From an uncultured Oscillospiraceae bacterium (GTDB lineage Bacteria > Bacillota_A > Clostridia > Oscillospirales > Oscillospiraceae), in contig CAAEDK010000314.1 of the NCBI GenBank assembly GCA_900754605.1, positions 1 through 41,861 on the forward strand: 41,861 nucleotides of DNA. Direction: 5' to 3'. Position 1 is the first letter of the stretch. Every line of letters begins with the position of its first letter. A program made the position numbers and the translations under genes. Under the pieces are notes generated by a model, which had not been told where the DNA came from, ran no database searches, and saw only the letters and a program-made list of their open reading frames with translations. Shown here piece by piece: positions 7,992 through 16,219 of the stretch.

Positions 7992-8927
7992 TTAATGCTT
8001 GATAAACATACCCGCACACAGCCAGCCGGACAGCTGACCCGGGTTAGCGTTAAGCTCTGCTGCCCCTCGCAGCTTCCGCACCAAATCGACTGCCCTCAGC
8101 AGGCGGCGCGGGTCCTCCGACCGGGGCAGACGCTCGCCAAGAACGGCTGTCACCTGATCCAACAGACGTGGCAATTCCTCCTTGGAGACTTTTTCCAATA
8201 TCATAGATGCCTCCAGCAGAGCCAACTCGTCCTGCCCCTCCAGGGCTGTAACCAGCTGATCTGCCTGCTGGCGGCGGGTCTCCGCCGCCTCGCCGCTTCC
8301 CTCCAACAGCTCTACGCCCCGGCCCAACAGGCCCTGACACTCCAGAGAAGCCCGCCGGATGGCCGCCGGATCCTGATCTGGAAAGCGGGCGGACAGCCAG
8401 CGTTCTGCCTCCACCGGAGGAACGGGAACCAGATCCAGTTCCTCACACCGGGAGCGCACTGTCTGGAGCAGGCCACCGCCGTTTTCCGCCAGCAGAAGAA
8501 AGACTGCATAGGACGGTCCCTCCTCCAGCAGTTTAAGCATGGCGTTTTGGGCACTCTGGTTCATTCGGTCCGCCTGCTCCAGCAGATAGATTTTCCGCTC
8601 TCCCTCGTTGGGGCGGATGTAGGCGTCCGAACGCAGGGCACGTATCTGGTCCACTGTGATAGGTTTTTCCTCTCCCGGACCAGAAATAACCGTCACATCC
8701 GGATGGACACCGGAAAATACCTTTCTGCATGGGGCACAACAGCCGCAGGGACGTTCTGTTCCGGACACATCACATAACATAGCCCCACACAAAAGCCTAG
8801 CCAGAGTATGCCGTCCCGATCCAGCTGGACCGGAGATGATATAGGCGTGGGACAGACCCCGCCCACCCTCCTGCTGGGAGAGGACCGCCTTCACATGGGC
8901 ATTGCCCGCCAGAGCTGACAGATCCAT
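7992..8927 (-). CDS. holB: DNA polymerase III delta-prime subunit
   Basis: A clamp-loader subunit of 311 aa. It shows the AAA+ fold with P-loop-like GPAGSGRHT, where Arg replaces the catalytic Lys, a loss seen in delta-prime proteins that do not hydrolyse ATP. A zinc module (CGCCAPCRKV) and the NAMLKLLEE...SRCEEL (SRC) segment follow. It acts with tau/gamma (DnaX) and delta to load the DnaN ring. The ATG at 8927 has GTGAGG 6 nt upstream; a GTG at 8939 is the alternative. It ends 50 nt before ricT, matching the Bacillus holB-yaaT order. Confidence 0.93.
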   Translation of the reverse strand: MDLSALAGNAHVKAVLSQQEGGRGLSHAYIISGPAGSGRHTLARLLCGAMLCDVSGTERPCGCCAPCRKVFSGVHPDVTVISGPGEEKPITVDQIRALRSDAYIRPNEGERKIYLLEQADRMNQSAQNAMLKLLEEGPSYAVFLLLAENGGGLLQTVRSRCEELDLVPVPPVEAERWLSARFPDQDPAAIRRASLECQGLLGRGVELLEGSGEAAETRRQQADQLVTALEGQDELALLEASMILEKVSKEELPRLLDQVTAVLGERLPRSEDPRRLLRAVDLVRKLRGAAELNANPGQLSGWLCAGMFIKH

Positions 8928-8960
8928 AACATTCCTCACTTCTCCCTAAGCAGGGACATT

Positions 8961-10265
8961 TCAAAGTATCACAGACACTTCGTGGTTATTATATCCTATT
9001 TCCCACAAATAGGCCAGTTCTTTTTCCGTAATGAGTTCTCCGGGCGCCACCACTGGCACTCCGGGGGGATAAGGGGCCAGCTGTACCGCAGACACCCGTC
9101 CAACACAGTCCTCCAGAGGGAGGCACTCCGTCTGGGCAAACAAAGCTTCTCTGGGAGAGAGAATCCGCTTCGGCAGAGGGGGTGCTGGAATGGGAGGGCA
9201 TCGCCCAAGGAGTTCCGGCACTTCCTCCAAAGCACGCTCCAGCCGGTCCAGATCCTCCTCGCTGTCCATTCCTGTGAGGATCAGCACCACATGGCCTCCG
9301 TCCTCCATTTCAGGCCACAGTCCCCGGACTTCCAATGCCCTGGCCAGGGCAGGGCCGTCCACTGCATTCAATGTCAGGCGAATTGGATCCAGTGTTCCAT
9401 CCCGAAGGCTGGGAAACCGCCCCCGCAGAGCCGCAGTCCGCTCCGCCGTTCGACGATACAGGCTCTTCCCTTCTTCCTCCATCCAGGCCCGGGCCCCATC
9501 CATAGAAATCATCATAGGGTAGGAAGGACTGGAACTGCCATATACCGAGGTCATCCGGCGCACCTGCTCCGGATCAAAACCATTGGCGAACAGAAGGGAT
9601 GACTGCCCTAAAGCGGGGAGGGTCTTATGGGCAGAACAGATGACAAGATCCGCACCTGAGAAAGCATCCACCCCTAGGAACGGCAAGTGGGCCCCATGGG
9701 CCCCATCTACAATCAGACGTCCACCATTTCGGTGTACGATGTTTGAAATCTCACGAACATCACACAACAAACCACAATAATTAGGAGATGTAATACAAAT
9801 AGTTTTAACTTCTGGATGCTCTAACAGAGCTTTTTCCACACACTCCGGTGAAATTGTGGATGTCATTCGCTCCTCATCCCACCAAGGCCGAGGAAGGTAA
9901 ACCGGATCCAGATCCAGAAGGGCCAACGCGTTATAAACCGCCCGGTGGCAGCCCCGGTCGATGAGCACCCGGTCCCCAGGGCGGCAGCAGAGTGCCAGCG
10001 CAGTATGGAGCCCCAGTGTAGAGCCGCCGGTAAGAAACTGACAGCAATCCATGGAGAAATCCTCCGCCCACAACCGCTGCGCAGATTCGAAAGGCTCTCC
10101 GCCGTGGAACAGGTCCCCGGTGGGGCCCAACTCTGTAAAGTCCAAGGCAGCTGCCCCCTCCAGTTCCGGGATTGGCAGGGGTTTCCCCTTGTGGCCTGGG
10201 ATATGGAGGCGGACGGGATCTTGAGCCAAAAAGGCACGGATGGCGTCATAGAGCGGTGTCATCAT
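8961..10265 (-). CDS. PLP-dependent Orn/Lys/Arg decarboxylase-fold protein (SpeA/YaaO-like)
   Basis: A 434-aa fold-type I PLP enzyme. The N-terminal HIPGHKG and FTELGPTGDL motifs, the central LTGGSTLGLH phosphate-binding segment, VDGAHGAHLPF and the Schiff-base lysine in SAHKTLPALGQ place it in the Orn/Lys/Arg decarboxylase major-domain family. It lacks the N-terminal wing domain of the large enzymes and has a shortened C-terminal domain, like Bacillus SpeA/YaaO. Polyamine precursor synthesis is likely, but substrate (Arg, Lys or Orn) is undecided. Location upstream of holB mirrors yaaO in Bacillus. AGGAGG precedes two adjacent ATG codons (10265 and 10262). A copy of the TCCACA-N14-TGTGGA palindrome lies inside the gene at 9833-9864. 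Confidence 0.88.
   Translation of the reverse strand: MMTPLYDAIRAFLAQDPVRLHIPGHKGKPLPIPELEGAAALDFTELGPTGDLFHGGEPFESAQRLWAEDFSMDCCQFLTGGSTLGLHTALALCCRPGDRVLIDRGCHRAVYNALALLDLDPVYLPRPWWDEERMTSTISPECVEKALLEHPEVKTICITSPNYCGLLCDVREISNIVHRNGGRLIVDGAHGAHLPFLGVDAFSGADLVICSAHKTLPALGQSSLLFANGFDPEQVRRMTSVYGSSSPSYPMMISMDGARAWMEEEGKSLYRRTAERTAALRGRFPSLRDGTLDPIRLTLNAVDGPALARALEVRGLWPEMEDGGHVVLILTGMDSEEDLDRLERALEEVPELLGRCPPIPAPPLPKRILSPREALFAQTECLPLEDCVGRVSAVQLAPYPPGVPVVAPGELITEKELAYLWEIGYNNHEVSVIL
9833..9864. repeat. Dispersed bipartite palindrome, copy 2 (TTTTCCACA-N14-TGTGGATGT)
   Basis: TTTTCCACA at 9833-9841, 14 bases, then TGTGGATGT at 9856-9864. This copy lies within the decarboxylase-like coding region, so an RNA-only or intergenic function for the element is less likely. 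Confidence 0.65.
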
Positions 10266-10293
10266 GTTTCCTCCTGGATGAAGTGAAATAGAA

Positions 10294-10329
10294 ACGCGGC
10301 GGGAGGATCATTGCATCTTCCCGCCGCGT
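10294..10329 (-). terminator. Terminator of the rpmH-khpB operon
   Basis: ACGCGGCGGGA (10294-10304) pairs with TCCCGCCGCGT (10319-10329), an 11-bp GC-rich stem. Reading on the minus strand it is followed by TTCTATTT. It lies 14 nt after the khpB stop. Confidence 0.85.
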
Positions 10330-10342
10330 CAGGGCTGAATTC

Positions 10343-11242
10343 TTATTTCTGATCGGGGGCGTAGGCCACCACAGTGCGGCGGTTGGGCTCCACTCCAGTG
10401 GAGTAGGTGGTCACATTGGGATAGTCCTGAAGGGCGGAATGGATCACATGTCGCTCATAGGCGTTCATGGGCTCCAGAGCCATATTCTTCCGGTACTTGA
10501 CTACCTTTCCGGCCACCTTGATTGCCAGACGCTGGAGGGACTCCTCCCGCTTGGCCCGGTAACCCTCGGCATCCACATGGATACGCACCCGCTTGGACTG
10601 TCCGCGGTTCACCGAGTAATTGGTCAACTGTTGGATCGCATCTAAAGTCTCGCCCCGGCGGCCGATGATGGCACCCAGACCATGTCCCTGGAGCACCACC
10701 TGATAGCCACGCTCATTGACATAGATCTCTGGGACAGCCTGTACATGGAGATGCTCCATCAAACCAGTGAGAAACTCCCGGATGCGGGCTGCTTTGGCAT
10801 CATCCGCCTCGGCAAGCACCAGACCGTCCTGGGCCTTCTCCTCCTGAATGGGAGAGGACTGCTCCTCCTGACCAATGAGTAGCTCATCGCCAGGCTCCAG
10901 CTGTCCACTGGCAGACTCCGCCTGGGATTCAGGCTGAGGCTCAGACTGGGGTTCCAGAATAGGTTCAGACTGGGGTTCCAGAATAGGTTCAGGCTGGGAT
11001 TCCACAATAGGTTCCGGTTTGGCAACTGGCTCTGGCTGCTCCGGAGCAGCAGGGATGTCCTCGTCCGGAACTTCATAGCTCACACGAACCTTGGCAGGAT
11101 TTCCGCCGAAACCCAGAAAACCGGATTTGGCCCGCTCCAGTACCTCCACCGAGACGTCGTCCCGGTCCAGACCCAACTGGAACAGGGCGGCGGCGATGGC
11201 GTCCTCCTCAGAGCGGCCGGTGGTCTCGATCCACTTTCTCAT
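10343..11242 (-). CDS. khpB: RNA-binding protein KhpB (Jag/EloR)
   Basis: 299 aa. Domains in order are Jag-N (1-52, with the AKSGFLGFGG motif), an acidic Pro/Glu/Gln linker (60-145), a KH domain with the GRRG loop (194-197) and an R3H domain (about 230-295). In Firmicutes, KhpB pairs with KhpA to bind RNA and affects cell elongation and division. It starts 2 nt after the yidC stop, so the two are translationally coupled. The linker contains a short tandem repeat of EPILEPQS, mirrored by 24-bp DNA repeats (about 10941-11010), a likely length-variable tract. Confidence 0.95.
   Translation of the reverse strand: MRKWIETTGRSEEDAIAAALFQLGLDRDDVSVEVLERAKSGFLGFGGNPAKVRVSYEVPDEDIPAAPEQPEPVAKPEPIVESQPEPILEPQSEPILEPQSEPQPESQAESASGQLEPGDELLIGQEEQSSPIQEEKAQDGLVLAEADDAKAARIREFLTGLMEHLHVQAVPEIYVNERGYQVVLQGHGLGAIIGRRGETLDAIQQLTNYSVNRGQSKRVRIHVDAEGYRAKREESLQRLAIKVAGKVVKYRKNMALEPMNAYERHVIHSALQDYPNVTTYSTGVEPNRRTVVAYAPDQK
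10941..11010. repeat. Short tandem repeats in the khpB linker
   Basis: A unit of about 24 bp, beginning TTCAGACTGGGGTTCCAGAA, occurs twice in a row with degenerate copies on either side. It encodes repeated EP-I-LEPQS residues in a disordered linker, so copy-number change would keep the frame. Confidence 0.7.
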
Positions 11243-11244
11243 CC

Positions 11245-12753
11245 TCAGACACCTTCCTTTTTGTCGTCCTCTTCCTCAGGAAGCTCTACCTCGACCTGTT
11301 CCACTTCCACTTCGACCGCCTCGGTCTCCGCAGACTCCTGGACAGAGGCGGGCTGCTCCGCCGGGGTCTCAAGGACAGGCTGCTGAATGGCCGGCTGCTC
11401 CGCCGGGACCGTCTCCTGCTCCGGAAGTGCTTCCGTCTCAGGCTTCTGAACGGTCTCTTCCTTCTTTTCTTCCTGGACAGGAGCAGACTTCTTGTTCTTC
11501 TTGCCCTTCCGCTGCTGCTCCGCATCCATCTCCGCCTGGATCAAATCGCTCATGTCCCGATACTCGGTCACACCGCCAAAGCGACCAGGAATGTAGGAAC
11601 GGCCACGGGCATAGGCACGGAGGCCGATACGGCTGTCATCCTTGTTGACACCGGGCTCAGTGGGCTCGTCCTTCTTAATGTGCTTCTTCTTGCCCCGGTT
11701 TTTCTTCTCCTCCTCAAGGCGGCGCTGGCGTTCAAGCCGGGCCTCCTCCTTGCGGCGCTTCTCCTCTTCCTTCTCCTGACGCTCCCGCTCCTCTGCGGCA
11801 GCCCGGGCGGCCTCATAGTCCTTCTTCAGCAGCTTCCCGCAGATGATCTCCTGGAAGATCGTGAAGATATACTGGGCGATCCAGTACACAGACAGACCAG
11901 CAGGGACGGTAAAGCCGATCCACAGGGACATTAGAGGCATCATGATCATCATGGTGCGGTTGGTGTTGGCAGCAGTCTCGTCCTGAACCTGGTTGTTCAT
12001 CTGGTTGGTCTTAAGGCTAACCTGCATAGACAGCAGAGAAATTCCGACCGACACCAGGGGCAGCAGGAACAGGCCAATGGAATCCCAGCCAAAGCCAGTC
12101 GTCCAGAAATTCCACTTGGGAATGCTGGCCAAATTGATCCCCAGGAAAGAGAAGTCCATTACGAACAGCTTAGAACCAGCATCGCCCAGCAGAGCCTGAA
12201 GAGCGGGCAGATTATCTGCGTTAATCATTGAAGCCAGGTACATCTGGTTATAGGCTCCGTTCTGGAACACAGAGGTGATCTTTCCATCTGCCATCTGCTG
12301 AACCAGCTTTTCCATCGCAGCCGGAGTAACCCAGCCACTGTTCACAGCCACGGTCTGCCAGTCCATCTCCTGGGCAATGAGCTGAATCTGCTCTATGGAC
12401 AGATCCATAAAATAGGTCAGGGGCTCACGGATGATTCCGTACAGCACCATCAAAAACAGGATAGGGATGAAGGACCAGAGACAGCCGCTCATGGGGTTGA
12501 CTTTTTCCTTCTCGTAGAGCTTCTGGACCTCCAGGTTATAGCGCTCACGGTCTCTGCCGTACTGCTTTTGCAGCTGCTGCATTTTACCGGAGAGCAGATT
12601 CATCTGGATCATGCTCTTCTTTCCCTTCAGGCTGAAGGGGAAAAGCACCAGCTTAATGATGAGGGCAAATAAAATCAGGGCAATGCCGTAGCTTTGGAAG
12701 AAGTCATAGAAAAACTTCAAAAGCAGGGCAAAAGGCATTAGCAAAATACCCAC
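11245..12753 (-). CDS. yidC: YidC/Oxa1 membrane protein insertase
   Basis: 502 aa. The hydrophobic core has an N-terminal helix (ILLMPFALLLKFFYDFF), the conserved GIALILFALIIKLVLFPF helix, the basic Arg/Lys cytoplasmic loop with KMQQLQKQYGRDRERYN, and later helices (LFLLPLVSVGISLL, IMMPLMSLWIGFTVPAGLSVYW). It inserts membrane proteins alone or with Sec. A GTG start at 12753 is chosen because GGAGGT lies 6 nt upstream; the longer frame overlaps yidD. The C-terminal third is an unusual tail of about 200 residues: first a Lys/Arg/Glu-rich coiled-coil-like stretch, then a basic patch, then an acidic Glu/Pro/Val-rich end. Such tails can contact ribosomes; that role here is inferred. Confidence 0.93.
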   Translation of the reverse strand: MGILLMPFALLLKFFYDFFQSYGIALILFALIIKLVLFPFSLKGKKSMIQMNLLSGKMQQLQKQYGRDRERYNLEVQKLYEKEKVNPMSGCLWSFIPILFLMVLYGIIREPLTYFMDLSIEQIQLIAQEMDWQTVAVNSGWVTPAAMEKLVQQMADGKITSVFQNGAYNQMYLASMINADNLPALQALLGDAGSKLFVMDFSFLGINLASIPKWNFWTTGFGWDSIGLFLLPLVSVGISLLSMQVSLKTNQMNNQVQDETAANTNRTMMIMMPLMSLWIGFTVPAGLSVYWIAQYIFTIFQEIICGKLLKKDYEAARAAAEERERQEKEEEKRRKEEARLERQRRLEEEKKNRGKKKHIKKDEPTEPGVNKDDSRIGLRAYARGRSYIPGRFGGVTEYRDMSDLIQAEMDAEQQRKGKKNKKSAPVQEEKKEETVQKPETEALPEQETVPAEQPAIQQPVLETPAEQPASVQESAETEAVEVEVEQVEVELPEEEDDKKEGV

Positions 12754-12793
12754 AATGGTACCTCCACATTGTTGAATTGGTTCCGGACTTCCA

Positions 12794-13012
12794 TCACGGC
12801 ACGGGATCGTACTGGATGGATTTCTGCCGGTGGAAGGGGTTGCACCGCAGAATGCGGCGCAGCGCCAGCCAGCCCCCCCTCCAGGCGCCATACTTCTCTA
12901 CTGCTTCCAGCGCATACTGGGAACAGGTTGGGATGAAGCGGCAGCAGGGCGGGCGCAGAGGCGAGATTTCGCGTCGGTAAAAACGAATCATCCAGAGCAG
13001 CAGGGCCTTCAT
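12794..13012 (-). CDS. yidD: Membrane protein insertion efficiency factor YidD
   Basis: A 72-aa protein with the family hallmark [29 protein letters not shown] core (Cys 24 and 30 region, SQYA) and the RCNPFH end. It assists YidC-dependent insertion at the membrane. The ATG overlaps the rnpA stop by 4 nt (ATGA), indicating coupling, and it lies 40 nt before yidC. Confidence 0.95.
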   Translation of the reverse strand: MKALLLWMIRFYRREISPLRPPCCRFIPTCSQYALEAVEKYGAWRGGWLALRRILRCNPFHRQKSIQYDPVP

Positions 13013-13362
13013 CCCGCACTCTCCCGAGGCGGGCAGATCCCAAGTTTCCGCATCAACTGCAAAAAACTGCGCTCCAGATCACCATAACTGCCGTAAATCA
13101 CCCGGGTCCTGGCTACCACCACGATGTCATAGCCCGGCAAAAACCGGCTTTCATTAGTACGGTAGAGTTCCCGGATACGGCGGCGGGCCCGGTTGCGCTT
13201 TACCGCGTTGCCCAGCTTCAAACCAGTGGTAATGCCCAACCGGCTGATGGGACGCTTGGTCTTGCGGCAGTAGATGGCAAAATAGGGGGAGACGGCGCTC
13301 TTGCCCCTGCTGTAAAGCCGGCGGAACTCGTGATTTTGTTTCAGCGCAACGGTATGCTTCAT
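13009..13362 (-). CDS. rnpA: Ribonuclease P protein component
   Basis: 117 aa, beginning [22 protein letters not shown] and containing the RNR motif [14 protein letters not shown]. It binds the RNase P RNA for tRNA 5' maturation. The ATG at 13362 has GGAGG at the proper distance; the open frame upstream to 13485 belongs to the spacer. It is second in the rpmH operon but separated from rpmH by an unusually long 508-nt spacer. Confidence 0.96.
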   Translation of the reverse strand: MKHTVALKQNHEFRRLYSRGKSAVSPYFAIYCRKTKRPISRLGITTGLKLGNAVKRNRARRRIRELYRTNESRFLPGYDIVVVARTRVIYGSYGDLERSFLQLMRKLGICPPRESAG

Positions 13363-13870
13363 GAAATTTCCTCCGACTGTTTGCAGATACGATAAAAGAG
13401 AGGGTATACAGAGGGGACGGGCACGCCTGCGCTCTGCGCTTCTTCCTGTCACGCTACGCACCCTCCGCGACGGCTCACTGCTCACCGCGCGCGAAAAATG
13501 CCGCTGGGCCGCGCCCAGCCTGTTTTTTCGTCTCTGCGGTTCGCTGTGCGCCTGCTCCCGGGCGCTCCACGCTTCTCTGTGTCACGCTGCGGATTGGGCG
13601 CGCGGCCAGGTCGACAACTTCTCCGACTTCGGACAGACCCGGTCCCGCCTGTGGCGGCCCCTGGGCTCTGTCCATCCGCTCCGGAGTCTGTCTCCCCTCC
13701 GCGCTTCTCTGTATGCACCGCAGGGGCGGGGGAATCATTCCCACGCCCCTAACTACGCGCTATGTCTTGAGTGTCCTTTTGTCGTATCTCATGGAATGAT
13801 CCTGTCGCGTCCGGCTTCGGGCTCAGCAGGATATCGCCCGCGGCAGGACAGGACCCGTCCTGTCCACGGA
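13363..13870 (-). other. Long structured spacer between rpmH and rnpA
   Basis: Normally this gap is around 100 nt or less; here it is 508 nt and GC-rich. A 24-bp degenerate motif (like GCGCTTCTCTGT...) occurs three times at 13436, 13569 and 13701, about 132-133 bp apart. Hairpins lie at 13722-13750 (AGGGGCG with a CGCCCCT arm) and 13846-13865 (GGACAGGAC/GTCCTGTCC) just after rpmH. No ORF with a ribosome binding site or recognisable product was found. Confidence 0.55.
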
Positions 13871-14005
13871 TCAGTGGGTCAGACGAGCGCGGCCCTTGGC
13901 ACGGCGGCGGGCCAGCACCTTGCGGCCATTGCGGGTGGCCATACGCTTGCGGAAACCGTGTTCCTTGGAACGCTGGCGCTTCTTGGGCTGATAGGTACGA
14001 AGCAT
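13871..14005 (-). CDS. rpmH: 50S ribosomal protein L34
   Basis: A 44-aa basic protein, [18 protein letters not shown] and so on, ending [11 protein letters not shown], matching L34 throughout. The start follows AGGAGGTG by 6 nt. It is the first gene of the minus-strand operon flanking oriC, the classic rpmH-rnpA position. Confidence 0.98.
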   Translation of the reverse strand: MLRTYQPKKRQRSKEHGFRKRMATRNGRKVLARRRAKGRARLTH

Positions 14006-14152
14006 GGGGGACACCTCCTCATTTGATCTCAAGCCGGCGGACCGGCCCAACAACAGCCGTCTCCGGCTGCGGTTCACTTGGTCGTTCGGATCTTCTCCGG
14101 CCATTCCGTAAAAGGGTACAAAAACCCCTTTTCTTCTGGAACAGCGACATCC

Positions 14153-14182
14153 ATTATAGCGGATGCATTTTCCCTCTGTCAA
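14153..14182 (-). promoter_or_regulatory. Promoter of the rpmH operon
   Basis: On the minus strand TTGACA (14182-14177), an 18-bp spacer and TATAAT (14158-14153). It leaves a leader of about 140 nt with an AAAAGGG/CCCTTTT hairpin before the rpmH ribosome binding site. Confidence 0.85.
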
Positions 14183-14357
14183 CTACTTTTTTTATTTTCT
14201 CCCCAAAGTTTCTATATTTTTCAGAAAAATCCCATATCTTGTACCTCTCTTCTCCTTCCAGCCATAGGCAAGCGTCCATTTTTGCACATCCACACTCAGC
14301 ACTGTGTTCAGTCCTTGATTTTTCATACCTATAAAATAAAAAATACCTTGGAAATCC

Positions 14358-14386
14358 TTGCGGCCAAGACGCTTTTTTGGTATAAT
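14358..14386 (+). promoter_or_regulatory. Promoter of dnaA
   Basis: TTGCGG (14358-14363), 17-bp spacer and a perfect TATAAT (14381-14386) with an extended -10 TG at 14378-14379. Start near 14393, giving a leader of about 185 nt. The region 14183-14357 between the divergent promoters is AT-rich with no gene seen. Confidence 0.8.
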
Positions 14387-14401
14387 AGCGGGGGAAGAAA
14401 T

Positions 14402-14461
14402 ATGCCTTTTTCCCCGCTCCGCCGCCCTTTCTTCGGGCTGCGGGGCCGTTCCATCGTCTGA
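14402..14461 (+). CDS. Possible 19-codon leader peptide upstream of dnaA
   Basis: ATG at 14402, only about 9 nt after the predicted transcription start, reads MPFSPLRRPFFGLRGRSIV and stops at 14461. It is rich in Pro, Arg and Phe. A purine-rich GGGGAAG precedes it but may be partly upstream of the start site. A terminator-like hairpin begins 3 nt after its stop. Coding status is unproven. Confidence 0.3.
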   Translation: MPFSPLRRPFFGLRGRSIV

Positions 14462-14463
14462 CG

Positions 14464-14509
14464 GGTCCCCTGCCCGGATCTGGCGCAGGGGCCTTTCTCT
14501 TTTGTTTTA
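14464..14509 (+). terminator. Terminator-like hairpin in the dnaA leader
   Basis: GG (14464-14465) plus CCCCTGC (14467-14473) pair with GCAGGGG (14485-14491) plus CC, with one bulged T, followed by TTTCTCTTTTGTTTT. It lies between the dnaA promoter and start codon, so it could attenuate dnaA transcription. Confidence 0.6.
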
Positions 14510-14578
14510 CAACTTGCGCGGCCGGACTCCGCGCGTCCCCGTTTATCCGCCACTTCATTCAAGGAGGTTTTCCTTCCC

Positions 14579-15895
14579 ATGAATCCTGCCGCAGATGTAT
14601 GGGCTAAGGTGATCAGCCTGATGCAGCCCGACATGACCGCCACTACCATCAATACCTGGTTTGACGACGCCACCGCCGTGGCGCTGGAGGATGACCGCTT
14701 TGTCCTCTACTCCCCCACCCGCTTTAAACGGGACATTATCGCCACCCGCTACGTTTCTAAGATCCAGGCCGCTCTGCGGGAACTGTTCTCCTGTGATATG
14801 GATGTTACTGTTCTCACTGAGGGGGAGTTGGATCAATACCAGCAGGAACCGGAGAAAAATGACTTTTTCCCCGGCACTGAGGAGTACACCTTCGAGCGCT
14901 TTGTCGTTGGCTCCTCCAACAAATTTGCCCACGCCGCCGCCCGTGCAGTAGCTGACAACCCAGGTCAGAGTTATAACCCTCTGTTCATTTACGGTGAGTC
15001 CGGCCTGGGCAAGACCCACCTTCTGTACGCAATCGCTCACACCATCCACAAAAACCACCCCGACTACAAGGTGGTCTACATCAAGGGCGATACCTTCACC
15101 AATGAACTGATCCAGGCCATTCGGGAAGGCCGCAATGCGGAATTTCGGGAAAAATATCGGGGCGCCGACGTATTTCTTATGGACGACGTACAGTTTATCG
15201 CCGGTCGAGATTCCACTCAGGAGGAGATGTTTCACACCTTCAACACCTTGTACGAACTGAAAAAGCAGATCGTATTCACCTCTGACCGGCCGCCTAAGGA
15301 GATGCTCCGCTTAGAGGACCGACTGAAAACTCGGTTCGAATGGGGCCTATTGGCTGACATCCAGCCCCCAGACTATGAGACACGCATGGCCATCATCAAA
15401 AACAAGGCCATTCGTATGGGAGTGGAACTGCCTGATTTCCTGCTTCAGCTCATTGCAGAGAATATCACTGCCAATGTGCGGCAGATCGAGGGCACTGTCA
15501 ACAAGATTATGGCCTATCAGCAGCTGATGGGAGACTCCGTAGACAAAGAGACCGTAGTCCGCGCTGTCAAGGATATGTTCAAAGAAAAATCTGACATTGT
15601 TCCCACTGCGGACGTCATCATCGATGAGGTCTGTAAATTCTATAACATCGAGCCGGCCACCCTCCGGGGGCAGGGCCGGGCAAAGGACATCTCTCTGGCC
15701 CGGCAGATCGCTATGTATCAAATCCGCCGTATGACCAACCTCTCCCTGAAGGAAATCGGCAAAGAATTTGACAACCGGGATCATACTACTGTCCTTCACT
15801 CCATCGAGCGCATCGAGGATCTCATCAAAGTAGATCCTGAAAAGGCAGAGATCATCAAAGATATCACCTCTAACATCAACATCCGATATGAGTAA
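14579..15895 (+). CDS. dnaA: Chromosomal replication initiator DnaA
   Basis: 438 aa. Domain I (about 1-85) is followed by a very short linker domain II and the AAA+ domain III with Walker A GESGLGKT (139-146) and Walker B FLMDDVQF (199-206). Domain IV is a helix-turn-helix ending in the signature FDNRDHTTVLHS, where the common Gly-Gly/Gly-Arg is replaced by Asp-Asn before Arg. It binds DnaA boxes and opens oriC. AAGGAGG lies 11 nt before the ATG. It is transcribed away from rpmH, with the origin immediately downstream. Confidence 0.98.
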   Translation: MNPAADVWAKVISLMQPDMTATTINTWFDDATAVALEDDRFVLYSPTRFKRDIIATRYVSKIQAALRELFSCDMDVTVLTEGELDQYQQEPEKNDFFPGTEEYTFERFVVGSSNKFAHAAARAVADNPGQSYNPLFIYGESGLGKTHLLYAIAHTIHKNHPDYKVVYIKGDTFTNELIQAIREGRNAEFREKYRGADVFLMDDVQFIAGRDSTQEEMFHTFNTLYELKKQIVFTSDRPPKEMLRLEDRLKTRFEWGLLADIQPPDYETRMAIIKNKAIRMGVELPDFLLQLIAENITANVRQIEGTVNKIMAYQQLMGDSVDKETVVRAVKDMFKEKSDIVPTADVIIDEVCKFYNIEPATLRGQGRAKDISLARQIAMYQIRRMTNLSLKEIGKEFDNRDHTTVLHSIERIEDLIKVDPEKAEIIKDITSNINIRYE

Positions 15896-16219
15896 CCGGA
15901 GGACGGTTTTCACTGTCTCTCCCCAAAAGATCCAGGCCAGACGCCCTCACCGGGCTTTTCCGGCCTGCTTCTTTTGACCCATTGTTATCCACACTTAAAT
16001 GTGGATAACTTGTTGCATAATGTGGATAACTTGATTTCCACGCCCGACCTGTGGAAAGCGGTTGAAAATCCTCCACACCCCCTGTGGACGTGTTTTCCCT
16101 AGAAGCTCTAAGGTTTGCGGCGTTTTTCCACATTTTTTCCCCCTACGGGCTACTGTTACGAAAAATATATCCTCTCCTCTCTTTCAGAGAGCGCTGGAGG
16201 AACGCAAGGAGGCACATCC
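15896..16219 (+). other. oriC: Replication origin region (oriC), dnaA-dnaN spacer
   Basis: Perfect DnaA boxes TTATCCACA at 15985-15993 and TGTGGATAA at 16000-16008 and 16021-16029, with weaker boxes at 16050-16058, 16083-16091 and TTTTCCACA at 16124-16132. An AT-rich stretch at about 16122-16175 is a candidate unwinding element. Flanking genes diverge in orientation around this region and the dnaA-dnaN spacer is the usual Firmicutes origin. Exact unwinding site is inferred. Confidence 0.88.

Noticed and set aside
15896..16219. Copies of the N14 palindrome in oriC
   Set aside because: Checked each TCCACA/TGTGGA here; the gaps are 6, 7 or absent and never 14.
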